A stretch of DNA of 57,531 bases from a bacterium. Its GTDB lineage: Bacteria > Planctomycetota > Planctomycetia > Planctomycetales > Planctomycetaceae. A model generated the notes under the pieces. It ran no database searches, was not told the origin of the DNA, and worked only from the letters and a program-made list of their open reading frames with translations. Numbering within the stretch: the first letter of the stretch is position 1; each line of letters begins with the position of its first letter. Positions 9,095-18,896 of this stretch are shown here, piece by piece. The DNA lies in the NCBI GenBank assembly GCA_016124895.1, contig WGMU01000030.1:1-57531 (forward strand), read 5' to 3'. Position numbers and translations under genes: made by a program.

Positions 9095-9622
9095 TTACTT
9101 CTTCACCTTGACGTGGAAACCGGACTTGTTCAACGCTTTGACCAGAGCCAGTGCGTCGAAGTCACCTTCGACCACGAACGACTCCTCGTTGGCTTTGGCG
9201 GTGTCTGCTTTCACTCCGTCGACCGTCTTGATCGCCTTCTTGACGGCGTTGTTGCAGCCGCCGCAGCAATTATGGACGCCGGTCACTTCGAGCCGCTTGA
9301 CCTTGCCTTCTTTGGCTCCGCTGTCGTCTTTCGGCTTCAGCTTCTTGTTGTCTGAGGTGGCGTGGTAGCCGGCATCGGCGATTGCATCGATGGCCTGCTG
9401 CACGGCGTCATCACTATCACCGGTGACGACGGTCGTCTCGTCGTCCTTGTTGACGTCGACTTTGACGCCCTTCAAATCCTTAACGGCATTCTCGATGCCC
9501 TTCACACACTTGCCACAGCAGATGTGCATATCCTTGAGAACGACTTTCGTTTCGGCCTGGCTTTCGGTCGAAACTCCCAGCAGCAGTGTGGCGGCCGCCG
9601 CAAACGCGAACACAGTTTTCAT
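9095..9622 (-). CDS. Secreted tandem HMA-like heavy-metal-binding protein
   Basis: 175 residues from the ATG at 9622, chosen because GAGGAG precedes it and MKTVFAFAAAATLLLGVSTE is a good signal peptide; the longer reading upstream is improbable. Two copies of a ferredoxin-like HMA fold follow (about 25-90 and 107-175). Each carries a CCGxC motif, CCGKC at 35-39 and CCGGC at 119-123, in place of the usual MxCxxC. They are joined by a Lys/Asp-rich linker. Metal capture in the periplasm is inferred; the metal cannot be told. No efflux ATPase or regulator of metal resistance is nearby. Confidence 0.8.
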   Translation of the reverse strand: MKTVFAFAAAATLLLGVSTESQAETKVVLKDMHICCGKCVKGIENAVKDLKGVKVDVNKDDETTVVTGDSDDAVQQAIDAIADAGYHATSDNKKLKPKDDSGAKEGKVKRLEVTGVHNCCGGCNNAVKKAIKTVDGVKADTAKANEESFVVEGDFDALALVKALNKSGFHVKVKK

Positions 9623-9956
9623 CAGTAGCTCCTCGATCATTGAGTCATGGGTGCCCGACGTGAGCACAATGGCCAGCGAGTGTATCGGCGGCGGCTGATG
9701 TGTCCAAGAGGGTCGGACGCTCGACAGCGGACAAACGGTTGCTGACGATGCGGCCTGATGCCGGCAGGTGTGTTGTGGACAAAGGCTGTCGGGATTTTGA
9801 ACAAAAGGAAACTGAGGTAACAGAGACGGCACGATAAAACCTCGGTTCTCTCTGCTTCCTTCTGTTCAAGAACGGAGCCTTCGAGGCGTACGCAGGCGTC
9901 AAGATGCCGGAAACAGAATGCCAAAGCCAGTCCCTGTAACGCGACAGGAGAGACCC

Positions 9957-10784
9957 ATGCTCCGATACCAGCGTCAGCTTGTTGTTTGCGTGTCATGCCT
10001 CGCCGCGACACTTGTCTTTGATTCGGCGAGTCGTGCCGACGATCCATCCGCGACTGTGACTCTAGCCGACCTGGCGGCTGGCAGAGCGAAGATTGTCGAT
10101 CTCACCTGGACGCTGAATGAGAAGAACCCGTACTGGCCAGGTGGCAGCTACAAGCCGTTCGAGCTGACGACCATTGCGACGATCGAGAAGGACGGCGTTC
10201 TGTCAAAGGCGTTCTCGATGCCCGAGCACCTCGGCACGCATATCGACGCACCGAATCATTTCGAGAAGAACCAGCCGACCGTTGCCGAGATTGATCCGCA
10301 GTTACTCTTCGGACCGGGAGTCGTCCTCGACATTTCCGTCCGTGCCGAGATGGACCACGACACAGCACTGACCGTTGACGACATCAAGGCGTGGGAAGCC
10401 GAACATGGCCGCATTCCCGACGGAGCGATCGTCTTTCTGAAGACCGGCTGGGGCCGATTCTTCTGGAATTACCCGCGGTACAAGAACCAGGACGCGATGG
10501 GCAGGCTGCACTTCCCGTCGTTCTCCGGCGAGGCCGCGATGTTCCTCATGAAAGAGCGCAAAGCGAAGGGAGTCGGCATCGACAACCTGAGCATCGATCG
10601 CGGCATCTCGAAAGACTTCGCGGTGCATCACATCGTCAACGGCGCCGGCCGCTTCGGTCTTGAAAATATCGCGTATCTGGAGACGCTCCCACCGCGTGGG
10701 TTTCACGTCATCGTCGCCCCAATCAAAATCGAAAACGGAACAGGAGGCCCGGCGCGAGTGTTCGCGGTGCTGAAATCCGAGTGA
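9957..10784 (+). CDS. Cyclase/kynurenine-formamidase-like metal hydrolase, secreted
   Basis: 275 residues from the ATG at 9957, which has AGGAGA upstream and starts a signal peptide (MLRYQRQLVVCVSCLAATLV). The family motif HLGTHIDAPNHF (91-102) supplies the metal ligands H91, H95 and D97 and the catalytic-type H101. The length agrees with the cyclase family (PF04199), whose members hydrolyse N-formylkynurenine or cyclic amides. The exported location is unusual for a kynurenine formamidase, so the substrate is open. The next gene runs convergently and there is no evident operon partner. Confidence 0.85.
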   Translation: MLRYQRQLVVCVSCLAATLVFDSASRADDPSATVTLADLAAGRAKIVDLTWTLNEKNPYWPGGSYKPFELTTIATIEKDGVLSKAFSMPEHLGTHIDAPNHFEKNQPTVAEIDPQLLFGPGVVLDISVRAEMDHDTALTVDDIKAWEAEHGRIPDGAIVFLKTGWGRFFWNYPRYKNQDAMGRLHFPSFSGEAAMFLMKERKAKGVGIDNLSIDRGISKDFAVHHIVNGAGRFGLENIAYLETLPPRGFHVIVAPIKIENGTGGPARVFAVLKSE

Positions 10785-10978
10785 CTGGTTTTCGATGTTC
10801 CGTGATCGGTAATGAGGACCACTCTGGAGCGTGTCCAGAATCACTACCAGAAACCGACCGACGCGCGATGGCTCGTTGCCGTGAGTCCACTCAAAGCCAA
10901 ATTGTTTTGGCAAACGACACTGCCGCAGCAGTCTCAATGGATCGGACCGTTCTTCACTGAATCTCAAAAGCGACAGGC

Positions 10979-13399
10979 TCAGTCGGCAGTCGACTCAGCA
11001 AGAATCCGGCTGTAAACAGCTTTCGCCTGATCGTAAGCGGCCTTCGCAACAGGTCGCTCGGATTCGCGAATCGCTGCCTGCTTCGAATTCCAGCAGACAT
11101 CGACCGCGTCGAGACACCATTGAGCACTGCGTTTGCTGGCCCGAATCGGCTGATCGCCGACAACGACAAAGACGGGATTCGTATGCACGGACGGCAGAAT
11201 ACGAACCGCAACCCAGCTCGATTGCTTCAGGTTGACGTCGAAGCTGACCGGGATAACGCTGCCGTCCGCGACGATCTCTTTCTTTGCGACGGGCTGGCCG
11301 TTGACGATCAGCTCGACCGGAACCTTGCGGGAGTTTCCGATCCGACAGCGTTCGAGATGCCAGTACGGCTTCTGATCAAGCCGGCTGCTACGAATCCGCT
11401 CGGTCTGTTCTGTTGGCTCTGGCTGCAGCAGCGCAGCCACGTCGAACGACACGTTGACGCTGCCGGGTCGCGGAAGTTCGAGCTGGCTTAATTGGCCGGC
11501 TGTGCCGGGCTCACCGGGCGTGACACCGTTGACCTTGAAGTCGAGCACGTGGCTCAGCCCGTCGCCGCAGTAACTGCGACCGTCGCGCACGCCGAGAATC
11601 CAGTTGTCGAACGTCAGCTCTTCGTTCGGATTGAGTTTCACGTAAACGCGCCCGAGTCCGACCTTGTCGCCATAGATGCAAGGGAAGTCGGTTTCTCCGC
11701 TGATGACCGCCCGCATCCCGCAGTTCAACGTGTGATACCAGATGTTGAGTTCCCAGATGGAGGGTGTATCGACGGACGAGATAAAGTCGCAAACGTCGTG
11801 TGTGACAGTGACGATGTATTCGTTGGCACCGATCCCGTCGAAACGCGGCATGGCATAATCGGGCAGTGTCTTCGCCGCCGTGCCTTGCCAGTCTGGCGAG
11901 GCACCGCCCCAGCGTGTCTTTGGAAACTCGCGCGTCCCGTCCGGCATATGATCCGGAAGCTGCAGGCCCCACCCGCTGTGGCTGTAACCGACGACACCAC
12001 CCTGCTCTATGCCCCATTTCAGGACAGGCAACGTCCAGGTCGGCCAGTCTTCCAGGACAGTCGTGCCGGGATAGTCGTCCTCTTTGAGCCTCAGCAGACA
12101 CAAATGCCCGGCGTGCGACGACGGAAATCCGGAGACCTCGATGTCGTAGCGCATCAGGTAACTCGGCCGGGACAGCGCCGAAGTCTGCCCTTCGAAAAAC
12201 TGCTTCTGGTGATACCAGCACGGCCCCCAGGTCAGCACGCAGCCGACGTTGAGATCTTCGCCAAGAATGTGCTTCATCATGTCGGCGGGAGTCACGCCTT
12301 CGGTCGGCGCGTCGTAATGAGCACATCCAGCTGCATGCACGTGATGATCGCCCGAAAACCACCCGCGCGCCGCCGGATGAATCCAGCGTTCCAGTTGGTA
12401 ATCCGCCCGTTGACTGACAACGTCGCTTCTGACCGTCAGAGAATGCTTCTGCACGCGGTACTCGGGACCGCGCGAGACCTCGACAACGTACTGCCCCGGC
12501 GGCAGATGCACAGACTCGCCGTCAGCACGGTACACCTGATTGTGAAAGAAGAAGTCTGGAGCCAGCCGTCGAGCTGGATTCGGGTACACGCGACCTTGAG
12601 AATCTCGAATAACGAACGCTGCTGTCGTCGGTTCGCCAGCGGGATCTTTCACGCCGAGCGAAACTTCAACCGCTGGTACACTGTTAAACAGAATCGGCAC
12701 AGAATTACGGAAGCCAATGTCCTGTGTGCCCTGTCCAACGTTGAAGGCAAGCTGCGCTTCGCGGCGTCCCACGTCGCGACTGAAAAGCTGAATGATCCGA
12801 TACTCAAGCGACAGGCCGGAAAGATTTGGCTTGAGTGGCTGCTTGTCATACATCGCCATGTCGAGAAACCGTCCTGGTACATCCTCCGGGCGAACAAGCT
12901 TCTCATCAGTCGACGGTCGCTGTCGCGCGTTAATCCGGCCACGCTGATAGAGCGGCGCGGCATTCGGGCTCTCAGCAATCAGTGGCGCCGTGACTCCCGC
13001 CTCGTTCTCGACTCTGACAAGAAACGTTCGCCAGCCCTGCTGCATCAATTCTTTGGCTGCGGGACCTTCGGCGACTTTGACACGGCTTTCGGCGCTGATA
13101 TTCACAACGACAATCGACCGTTGATCGAGCACTTTCTGAATGCCGAGGACCGCCTGCACGTCGTTGCTGTGTTTCATCGCGGCGTCGAGCCGTTGCTTCT
13201 CTTCGTCAGACAGCGGCGCACCGACGTACGTCAAAGCCTCGATCAACCGTTCCGTTGCTGCGGCGAGCGGTTGCCGTTCGACCGCAGTCACGGGCTCGAT
13301 TGCGGCGGTGAGCTGGCTGCTTTCAATGACTCCGAACAGGAGGGCGATCGTGACCACCGCCTGTCGAGCCAGTGCCGTACGTTGAATGAACCGTGCCAT
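10979..13399 (-). CDS. CehA/McbA-type PHP-domain metallohydrolase, secreted
   Basis: 806 residues. A signal-like N-terminus (residues 1-32) is followed by about 300 residues of beta-rich and linker sequence with no clear family. The C-terminal half begins with GDHHVHAAGC (350-359), the first metal site of PHP-type hydrolases as in CehA. Later motifs include GYSHSGWG and GETDFP. AGGAGG precedes the ATG. Known members hydrolyse carbamate or other esters, but this planctomycete form has no proven substrate. A 685-codon open frame on the opposite strand is a composition artefact. Confidence 0.75.
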   Translation of the reverse strand: MARFIQRTALARQAVVTIALLFGVIESSQLTAAIEPVTAVERQPLAAATERLIEALTYVGAPLSDEEKQRLDAAMKHSNDVQAVLGIQKVLDQRSIVVVNISAESRVKVAEGPAAKELMQQGWRTFLVRVENEAGVTAPLIAESPNAAPLYQRGRINARQRPSTDEKLVRPEDVPGRFLDMAMYDKQPLKPNLSGLSLEYRIIQLFSRDVGRREAQLAFNVGQGTQDIGFRNSVPILFNSVPAVEVSLGVKDPAGEPTTAAFVIRDSQGRVYPNPARRLAPDFFFHNQVYRADGESVHLPPGQYVVEVSRGPEYRVQKHSLTVRSDVVSQRADYQLERWIHPAARGWFSGDHHVHAAGCAHYDAPTEGVTPADMMKHILGEDLNVGCVLTWGPCWYHQKQFFEGQTSALSRPSYLMRYDIEVSGFPSSHAGHLCLLRLKEDDYPGTTVLEDWPTWTLPVLKWGIEQGGVVGYSHSGWGLQLPDHMPDGTREFPKTRWGGASPDWQGTAAKTLPDYAMPRFDGIGANEYIVTVTHDVCDFISSVDTPSIWELNIWYHTLNCGMRAVISGETDFPCIYGDKVGLGRVYVKLNPNEELTFDNWILGVRDGRSYCGDGLSHVLDFKVNGVTPGEPGTAGQLSQLELPRPGSVNVSFDVAALLQPEPTEQTERIRSSRLDQKPYWHLERCRIGNSRKVPVELIVNGQPVAKKEIVADGSVIPVSFDVNLKQSSWVAVRILPSVHTNPVFVVVGDQPIRASKRSAQWCLDAVDVCWNSKQAAIRESERPVAKAAYDQAKAVYSRILAESTAD

Positions 13400-13645
13400 G
13401 TGGAGCCTCCTGACCAGCGGGCGAAATTCGCATCACAGTATTCTGCGGCTCCGACAGCGGACCAGCAAGCAGCGGGGATCAGTGAGGTCGTTCCGAAGCT
13501 CGGAGCAATTCCCTGGCGACTGACTTCCCGGCAAATGGGACGGAACTGAACCAGCAGGGAAACTATCACGGAGTCGCTGGCACCTCGTTCCAGCCGCCGC
13601 CACTTGTGACCGATTCCCAGGCGTGTGGATTCCCCTGCCCCGCCA

Positions 13646-14626
13646 TCAGTCAACAGGCTCGCACCAGTTCGCGACAGCGGTATCAACCTGAGGAGTGTTT
13701 GCGACGACGGCCCAGTACAGCGCGAAGCGTTGAGCAATCTGTCGCATTCGATCGAAGTTGACTGGCTTCGAGATGAAAGAACACGCGCCGTCGGAATACG
13801 CCCGGAGAATGTCGGATTCCTGCTTGCTCGTTGTGAGCATGATGACCGGCGTCCGCATGAGCCCCTCGTCGGCCCGCATTTCCGCGAGGACTTCAAAGCC
13901 ATTCATCCGTGGCATGTTGATATCGAGCAGAACAAGCGCGGGGCGTCGCGAATCGACATACGGAGCTTCACGGCGCAGATACCGCAGCGCACTTTCACCG
14001 TCTTCAACAAACGCAACAAACTCAACCAGCGGGCAATCGACAAACGCCTCTTTTAACAGCAGAGCGTCGTCCTCGCTGTCATCGACGACAAGTACAGGAA
14101 TCGGACGGATGTCGTCGTTCTCGTGCGCCGCTTCCCACAGGGAAACCAGTGCCTCGTCCGAGTTGCTTCCCGTCCGCGGAAGCTGTGCCACGTGAGCCCA
14201 GTATTCGGCCAGTTGAGCGAACAGTTTCCGCCGACGTTCGAGACAGGTCGGCTTACTGACGAATGAGCAGGCTCCAGAGGTGTAAGTATTGAGAATATCC
14301 GCCTCGTCACTGCTCGCTGTGACGACGATCACGGGAATCGAACGCAGGTCCGGGTCGCTCTTCAGTTCGGACAGCAGTTCGAGTTCCGCGGTGACAGCCG
14401 GTTGTCCGTCCGCCTGGCTGTTCATGTCAAGCAGGATGAGCGAGGGTTCGATGCGGCCTCCGCCATCAATGCCGTCGCCGCGCAGACAGTCGAGTGCCTC
14501 GTCACCACTGCAGGCGACATGAACGACATTGCTCAGGCCTGTCTGATCGAATGACGCACGCAACGACTCGCAGTCGTGCCCGCTGTCGTCAACCAGCAGA
14601 ATTTCGACCTGACGCGACTCAACCAC
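13646..14626 (-). CDS. Protein with two receiver domains (Rcp1/CheY-like)
   Basis: 326 residues from a GTG start. Receiver 1 (about 6-145) has D13/D14, phospho-acceptor D67 in LILLDMNS, T103 and K125. Receiver 2 (about 175-310) has D182/D183, D235 in LVLLDINMPRMNGFEVL, T265 and K287. Both look functional. There is no output domain, as in phytochrome-associated Rcp1-type regulators. The three-PAS histidine kinase lies 269 bases upstream on the same strand and is the likely phosphodonor. The two domains may form an intramolecular relay or a phosphate sink. Confidence 0.9.
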   Translation of the reverse strand: MVESRQVEILLVDDSGHDCESLRASFDQTGLSNVVHVACSGDEALDCLRGDGIDGGGRIEPSLILLDMNSQADGQPAVTAELELLSELKSDPDLRSIPVIVVTASSDEADILNTYTSGACSFVSKPTCLERRRKLFAQLAEYWAHVAQLPRTGSNSDEALVSLWEAAHENDDIRPIPVLVVDDSEDDALLLKEAFVDCPLVEFVAFVEDGESALRYLRREAPYVDSRRPALVLLDINMPRMNGFEVLAEMRADEGLMRTPVIMLTTSKQESDILRAYSDGACSFISKPVNFDRMRQIAQRFALYWAVVANTPQVDTAVANWCEPVD

Positions 14627-14895
14627 AGAACTGATCCCAAACCGGGCAGATTCGAGCGTCCACTGCCGGTCAACTCATTCCGGCGAGAGGTTGCCCGCAA
14701 ACGATATCGCTAAGAGTCCGATATTGTCTCAGGATCGCGTTCTTCCGGAATATCACGCAGAGTCGCAGAAGAATCCGAAAGACATCCGAACAGATGCCAG
14801 CGAGCCTGAGCGCATTGCTCGCGCAGAACTTATCAGAATCTTCATACGAACGGTACGATCTGAATCAATCGGGCATGTCTCATGGCGAGAATTCG

Positions 14896-16746
14896 TCACT
14901 TCGAGAACGTCAGATAGAAGCTTGAGCCGCCACCTGGACGCGGCTCGACCCACGCGTTACCACCGTACCTTTTGGCGACCTGACGGACGATTGCCAGCCC
15001 GGCACCGGTCCCCTCGACTCTGCGGCTGACCGCGCGCTGAAACAGTTGAAACACCCGTTCGGCATGCTCTTCCGGGACACCCGGGCCGCGATCATGAACG
15101 ACCAGTCCCGTCACTGTCCCTGCATCGGACGAACGTTCGTAGCCAGCGATCTGAATCTGCGGCGACTCGCCCTCATTCACAAATTTCAAGGCGTTCGCAA
15201 CCAGATTGAAAATCGATTGCCGCAGCCAGCGCGGATCGACTCGAACGCGCGGCAGCGTATCGGCAACCTCGACGACAGCACCGGTTTCGCTGATCCGCGG
15301 CTCCAACTGCTTTAGTACGTCGTCAATCACGACGGACGGGTCAATCAGCTCGTTGGCTTCGTTAGCCCGCTGAGCCCGTGAAAGCATCAGAACATCTTCC
15401 AGCAGACGGTCGAGCCGATCAGCTCCATCAATGACTCGCGTCAGGAATCCCGTTTCCGTATCGCCGAGCTGACCAACGGTCCGATCGCGCAGAAGTTCGC
15501 TGAAGCTGCGAATCGCGCGAAGCGGTTCACGCAGGTCATGCGAAGTCACATACAGCAGCGTTTCCAGATCCTTGTTCTTCTGCGCGATCTCCTCGCGATG
15601 TCTTTTCCGCTCAGTGACATCATGCAGAAACATCGCGAAGACTGTGCGGCCCATGTACGGAATCGGCTGCATCGCCATCTCGACAAAAAAACCACTTCCG
15701 TCTTTGCGCAGGGCAGGCACTTCAACCCGCTTGCCAAGCATCGACCCGCTGCTGATCCCCTCATCGTAATGCTCCCGATTGGCACGCTGTCGCTCGTCGA
15801 GTTCCGGTGGAAAGAACTTCTCGTCAATGTTGCCACCGATCAGTTCATCACGGGAGTAACCGAAGACCAGTTCCGTCGATCGATTCACGTCAATGATCTC
15901 ACCGTCCTGATCGACGATGACGATACAATCGAGCGATGAATCGAAGATGGCCCGCTTCAGTGCCGTGCTTTCTTCCAGAGCTTCCTGCGCAATGTGCTTT
16001 TCCGTGACGTCCCAGAAGAGTACCTGCGTCCCGACGATCCGCTTCGTCGAGTCGAAGATCGGTGTCTTCAGAATCTGCACGTAACGCTGACGCTCTTCGC
16101 CTTCGACCTGATGCCGTTCGATCGTCTCCAGCACGTCGCGCTGTTTGAGTACATGCAGGTCGTCCTGGCGATACTTTGCTGCCAGTGCCGGAGGAAACAG
16201 TTCGGCGTCCGTGCGGCCCACCATTTCGTCCGCGGTTCGCCCGGAGAATTCACAGAACTGCGGATTCACGTAAGTAAACCGCCCATCGAGATCCTTCCGA
16301 ATCAGACACATCGGAAGCTGTTCGACCAGCGAGTGATACAGAGCTTCGGAATCGCTGAGTGCCTGCTGCGACTGACGGATTGCGCTGACGTCCGTAATCA
16401 GCGAATAAAAGCCTCTGACCTTTTTGTCTTCGTCGATCTTTGGAACGTGAATGACCTGGCAGTAAACAGGTTCGCCGTCACGACCAGTCAGAGTCGTCTC
16501 GAAGGAGACCTGTTTGCCGAACAGTGCGGTATCGATGTGCGGCTTGAGTTCGGTGTATTTCGCTTCGCCGAGAACATCCTGCAGGTGCATTCCTGCCAGC
16601 TCGGCGGGAGCGCGATTCATCCACCGCGAAAAGGCGGCGTTCACGAATTCCAGACAGCGATCGACGTTCACCAGAGAAATCAATACCGGGAGCGCGTCAA
16701 CCACCGGACCCGGCGACTGGAACCTGAGTACCCCGGAATCGCTCAT
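14896..16746 (-). CDS. Soluble sensor histidine kinase with three PAS domains
   Basis: 616 residues with no membrane segment. PAS domains occupy roughly 15-125, 135-255 and 262-385, each ending in the DVTE/DVSA-type linker. HisKA follows with the phospho-acceptor H403 in VTSHDLREPLRAI, a sequence typical of phytochrome-like and bacteriophytochrome-class kinases. The HATPase domain shows the N-box NLVANALKF (514-522), DRGPGVPEE (552-560) and GTGAGLAIV (579-587). It probably senses a cytosolic cue and phosphorylates the double receiver protein encoded downstream. No residue for haem or flavin ligation can be assigned by eye. Confidence 0.9.
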   Translation of the reverse strand: MSDSGVLRFQSPGPVVDALPVLISLVNVDRCLEFVNAAFSRWMNRAPAELAGMHLQDVLGEAKYTELKPHIDTALFGKQVSFETTLTGRDGEPVYCQVIHVPKIDEDKKVRGFYSLITDVSAIRQSQQALSDSEALYHSLVEQLPMCLIRKDLDGRFTYVNPQFCEFSGRTADEMVGRTDAELFPPALAAKYRQDDLHVLKQRDVLETIERHQVEGEERQRYVQILKTPIFDSTKRIVGTQVLFWDVTEKHIAQEALEESTALKRAIFDSSLDCIVIVDQDGEIIDVNRSTELVFGYSRDELIGGNIDEKFFPPELDERQRANREHYDEGISSGSMLGKRVEVPALRKDGSGFFVEMAMQPIPYMGRTVFAMFLHDVTERKRHREEIAQKNKDLETLLYVTSHDLREPLRAIRSFSELLRDRTVGQLGDTETGFLTRVIDGADRLDRLLEDVLMLSRAQRANEANELIDPSVVIDDVLKQLEPRISETGAVVEVADTLPRVRVDPRWLRQSIFNLVANALKFVNEGESPQIQIAGYERSSDAGTVTGLVVHDRGPGVPEEHAERVFQLFQRAVSRRVEGTGAGLAIVRQVAKRYGGNAWVEPRPGGGSSFYLTFSK

Positions 16747-16986
16747 AGCAGGACTCGCAGAGAGGAACTGTCTTCGAGAACCTGTCCTCAGCCGTCACTC
16801 GTCGGAACACGACCCGCGGGCCTGACGTGACTGCCCTCGCACTCAGTCCGTTGCGACTTCTGTCACCGATCGAGAAGCTGACTCAGTCGCCGATTGTGCC
16901 GCGCACTGACTACGCTGCCAACGATCGACTGTGAATTCGGCCGATTCTAACCCGATTGCAACTGCTGCGTTCTTCAGGAGCTGCTC

Positions 16987-18303
16987 ATGCCCCGCATGCT
17001 GATGCTGATCTTTGCTTCGCTGTTTGTTCTGTCGTCACTGACCGAGTCGTCTGCCGAGAACTGGCCTTGCTGGCGCGGACCACGTGGTGACGGAACCAGT
17101 CTTGAAGAAGGCATCCCTACCGCCTGGAACGGCGAGACCGGTCAGAACATCCGCTGGAAGGTCGAACTGCCTGGCAGCGGACATTCCTCGCCCGTCATCT
17201 GGGACGACCGCATCTTCGTCGCGGCCTGCTTAGAAGACAGCCAGGAGCGAATTCTGCTCTGCCTCGATCGCCACACCGGCAGGACGCTGTGGCAGCAGAC
17301 TGTGCTGAAGTCGCCGCTCGAAACCAAGCACACGCTCAACAGTTATGCGTCGAGCACTCCGGCGACCGACGGCAAACTGGTCTTCGTGTCGTTCCTGCAG
17401 GTTGATGGCAGCACCGTACCTGCTCCGAATGTCGGCAAGCCGCGGCCGATTACTCCCGGTGAGATGGTTGTTGCTGCGTACGACTTCGACGGCCAACTGA
17501 AATGGAAAGTCAAACCTGGCGAGTTCGTCAGTGCGCACGGCTACTGCAGCAACCCGGTGCTGTACCGCGACACCGTCATCGTCAACGGTGATCACGACGG
17601 CAACTCATACATCGTCGCGCTGAATCGCGACACCGGTAAAACCGTCTGGAAGCAGAAGCGGGCGAACGGCATTCGCAGCTACGTCACGCCGCTGATCCGC
17701 GACATCAATGGACGCACGCAGATGGTACTCTCTGGCAGCGAGGCCATCACAAGCTTCAACCCGGATGACGGCTCAGTCTACTGGACCGTCGACGGCCCGA
17801 CTGAGCAGTTCGTCGCGTCGATGGTTTACGACGGCTCGTACTTCTTCATGGCCGCCGGCTTCCCGACGCATCACGTTGTCGCCGTCAAACCGGATGGCAG
17901 CGGCAACGTCACGGAGACGCACATCAAGTGGCACAGTACCGACGCGAAGTGCTACGTCCCGAGTCCCGTTCTGTGCAGCGGCCTGCTGTTCGTCGCCGAC
18001 GACCGCGGCACCGGCAGCGCCTTTGACGCAAAGACCGGCGAAAAAGTCTGGCGCGACCGCATGGGCAACCACTTCAGCACATCGCTGATCACGAACGCCG
18101 GCAAGGTCTTCTTCGTCGCCGATGATGGAGTCACAAAAATCGTTGACCCCGGCACTCAGTCAGAAAGCGGCACCCCGGAAATCATCGCCGAAAACCCCCT
18201 GGGAGAATCCACCTACGCCAGCCCCGCCATCGCTCACGGCAGTCTCTTCATCCGAGGCGAAAAGCACCTGTTCTGCATCGGGGAGACATCAAAAGCGAAC
18301 TGA
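16987..18303 (+). CDS. PQQ-like beta-propeller protein, secreted (BamB-like fold)
   Basis: 438 residues. AGGAG lies six bases before the ATG. A signal peptide (1-23, ending SSAEN) is followed by WPCWRGPRGDG, the WRGP motif frequent at the start of planctomycete PQQ propellers. Repeats of the blade signature include LDRHTGRTLWQQ, LNRDTGKTVWKQ and FDAKTGEKVWRD. The role in planctomycetes is unknown; these are unlikely to be true BamB. It is followed after 13 bases by the ClpN-only gene. The 5' side faces the divergent histidine-kinase gene, so promoters for both should be in 16747-16986. Confidence 0.85.
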   Translation: MPRMLMLIFASLFVLSSLTESSAENWPCWRGPRGDGTSLEEGIPTAWNGETGQNIRWKVELPGSGHSSPVIWDDRIFVAACLEDSQERILLCLDRHTGRTLWQQTVLKSPLETKHTLNSYASSTPATDGKLVFVSFLQVDGSTVPAPNVGKPRPITPGEMVVAAYDFDGQLKWKVKPGEFVSAHGYCSNPVLYRDTVIVNGDHDGNSYIVALNRDTGKTVWKQKRANGIRSYVTPLIRDINGRTQMVLSGSEAITSFNPDDGSVYWTVDGPTEQFVASMVYDGSYFFMAAGFPTHHVVAVKPDGSGNVTETHIKWHSTDAKCYVPSPVLCSGLLFVADDRGTGSAFDAKTGEKVWRDRMGNHFSTSLITNAGKVFFVADDGVTKIVDPGTQSESGTPEIIAENPLGESTYASPAIAHGSLFIRGEKHLFCIGETSKAN

Positions 18304-18316
18304 CAGGAGCATAGCC

Positions 18317-18772
18317 ATGCTTGAACGTGTCACTGACCGTGCTCGGAAAGTCTTCAGCCTTGCTCACGAACATGCCAAAGCGCTCGGGCACGGCGCTGTC
18401 CACACAGGTCACGTTGTCCTGGGGCTCGGCACGGAAGGCGACGGTGTTGCCGCAAACGTCCTGCGGTTTTCTCATGTCGATCTCAATGCGCTGGCGGCTC
18501 GTGTTGCTGTTCAAGCACTCGTGCCTGGCGAAGCCAGTGAGGAAATGATTGCGTTGGATTCGGCGTCGCTGCATGCCGTTCAGATGCTGAATCACAATTA
18601 CTGCGGCACAGAGCACCTGTTGTTCGGCATTTGTCTCCTGCCATCGCTGTCTGGAGCGTCGGCACTGACCGAGGTCGGCGCTTCCCTCGAGCACCTCGGA
18701 GACGAGATCCTGAAGCTGTTAGGGCACTTCGACTTGCACTACAGTTCCCTACTCGAATCCTTCAATCCGTAA
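18317..18772 (+). CDS. Stand-alone Clp N-terminal (ClpC-like) domain protein
   Basis: 151 residues from the ATG at 18317, with AGGAG seven bases upstream; this start also removes overlap with the PQQ gene. The protein reads as two ClpN half-repeats: ARKVFSLAHEHAKALGHGAV..HTGHVVLGL, then NHNYCGTEHLLFGI, which matches ClpC/ClpA N-domain repeats. No AAA+ module is present. Such proteins can act as adaptor or decoy partners of the Clp ATPase, as proposed for ClpS-like or plant ClpT proteins. It may be co-transcribed with the PQQ gene, 13 bases upstream. Confidence 0.8.
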   Translation: MLERVTDRARKVFSLAHEHAKALGHGAVHTGHVVLGLGTEGDGVAANVLRFSHVDLNALAARVAVQALVPGEASEEMIALDSASLHAVQMLNHNYCGTEHLLFGICLLPSLSGASALTEVGASLEHLGDEILKLLGHFDLHYSSLLESFNP

Positions 18773-18810
18773 GCACGTCACCGCAATTCCAATTTACGGC
18801 CGCTGGCTGC

Positions 18811-18896
18811 CACTGCCGGTTTGTGCGGCAGTGTTTGTGCTCAGGAGAAATGCACTGCTGGCAAGTCATCAGGCAATCGACTGGTGGGAACCGGCT
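18811..18896. repeat. Composite palindromic repeats between convergent genes
   Basis: An 8-bp stem hairpin (CACTGCCG ... CGGCAGTG, 18811-18833) is followed by TGCACTGCTGGCAAG text like family B. Then comes the family A core GGTGGGAACCGG at 18883-18894, which stops directly at the end of the convergent minus-strand gene. It looks like two remnant elements next to each other. A role as a shared terminator is possible. Confidence 0.45.

Noticed and set aside
11492-13549. 685-codon open frame on the plus strand opposite the CehA-like gene
   Set aside because: It is fully antisense to a well-supported gene with recognisable PHP motifs and shows no domain. Long shadow frames are common in GC-rich DNA.
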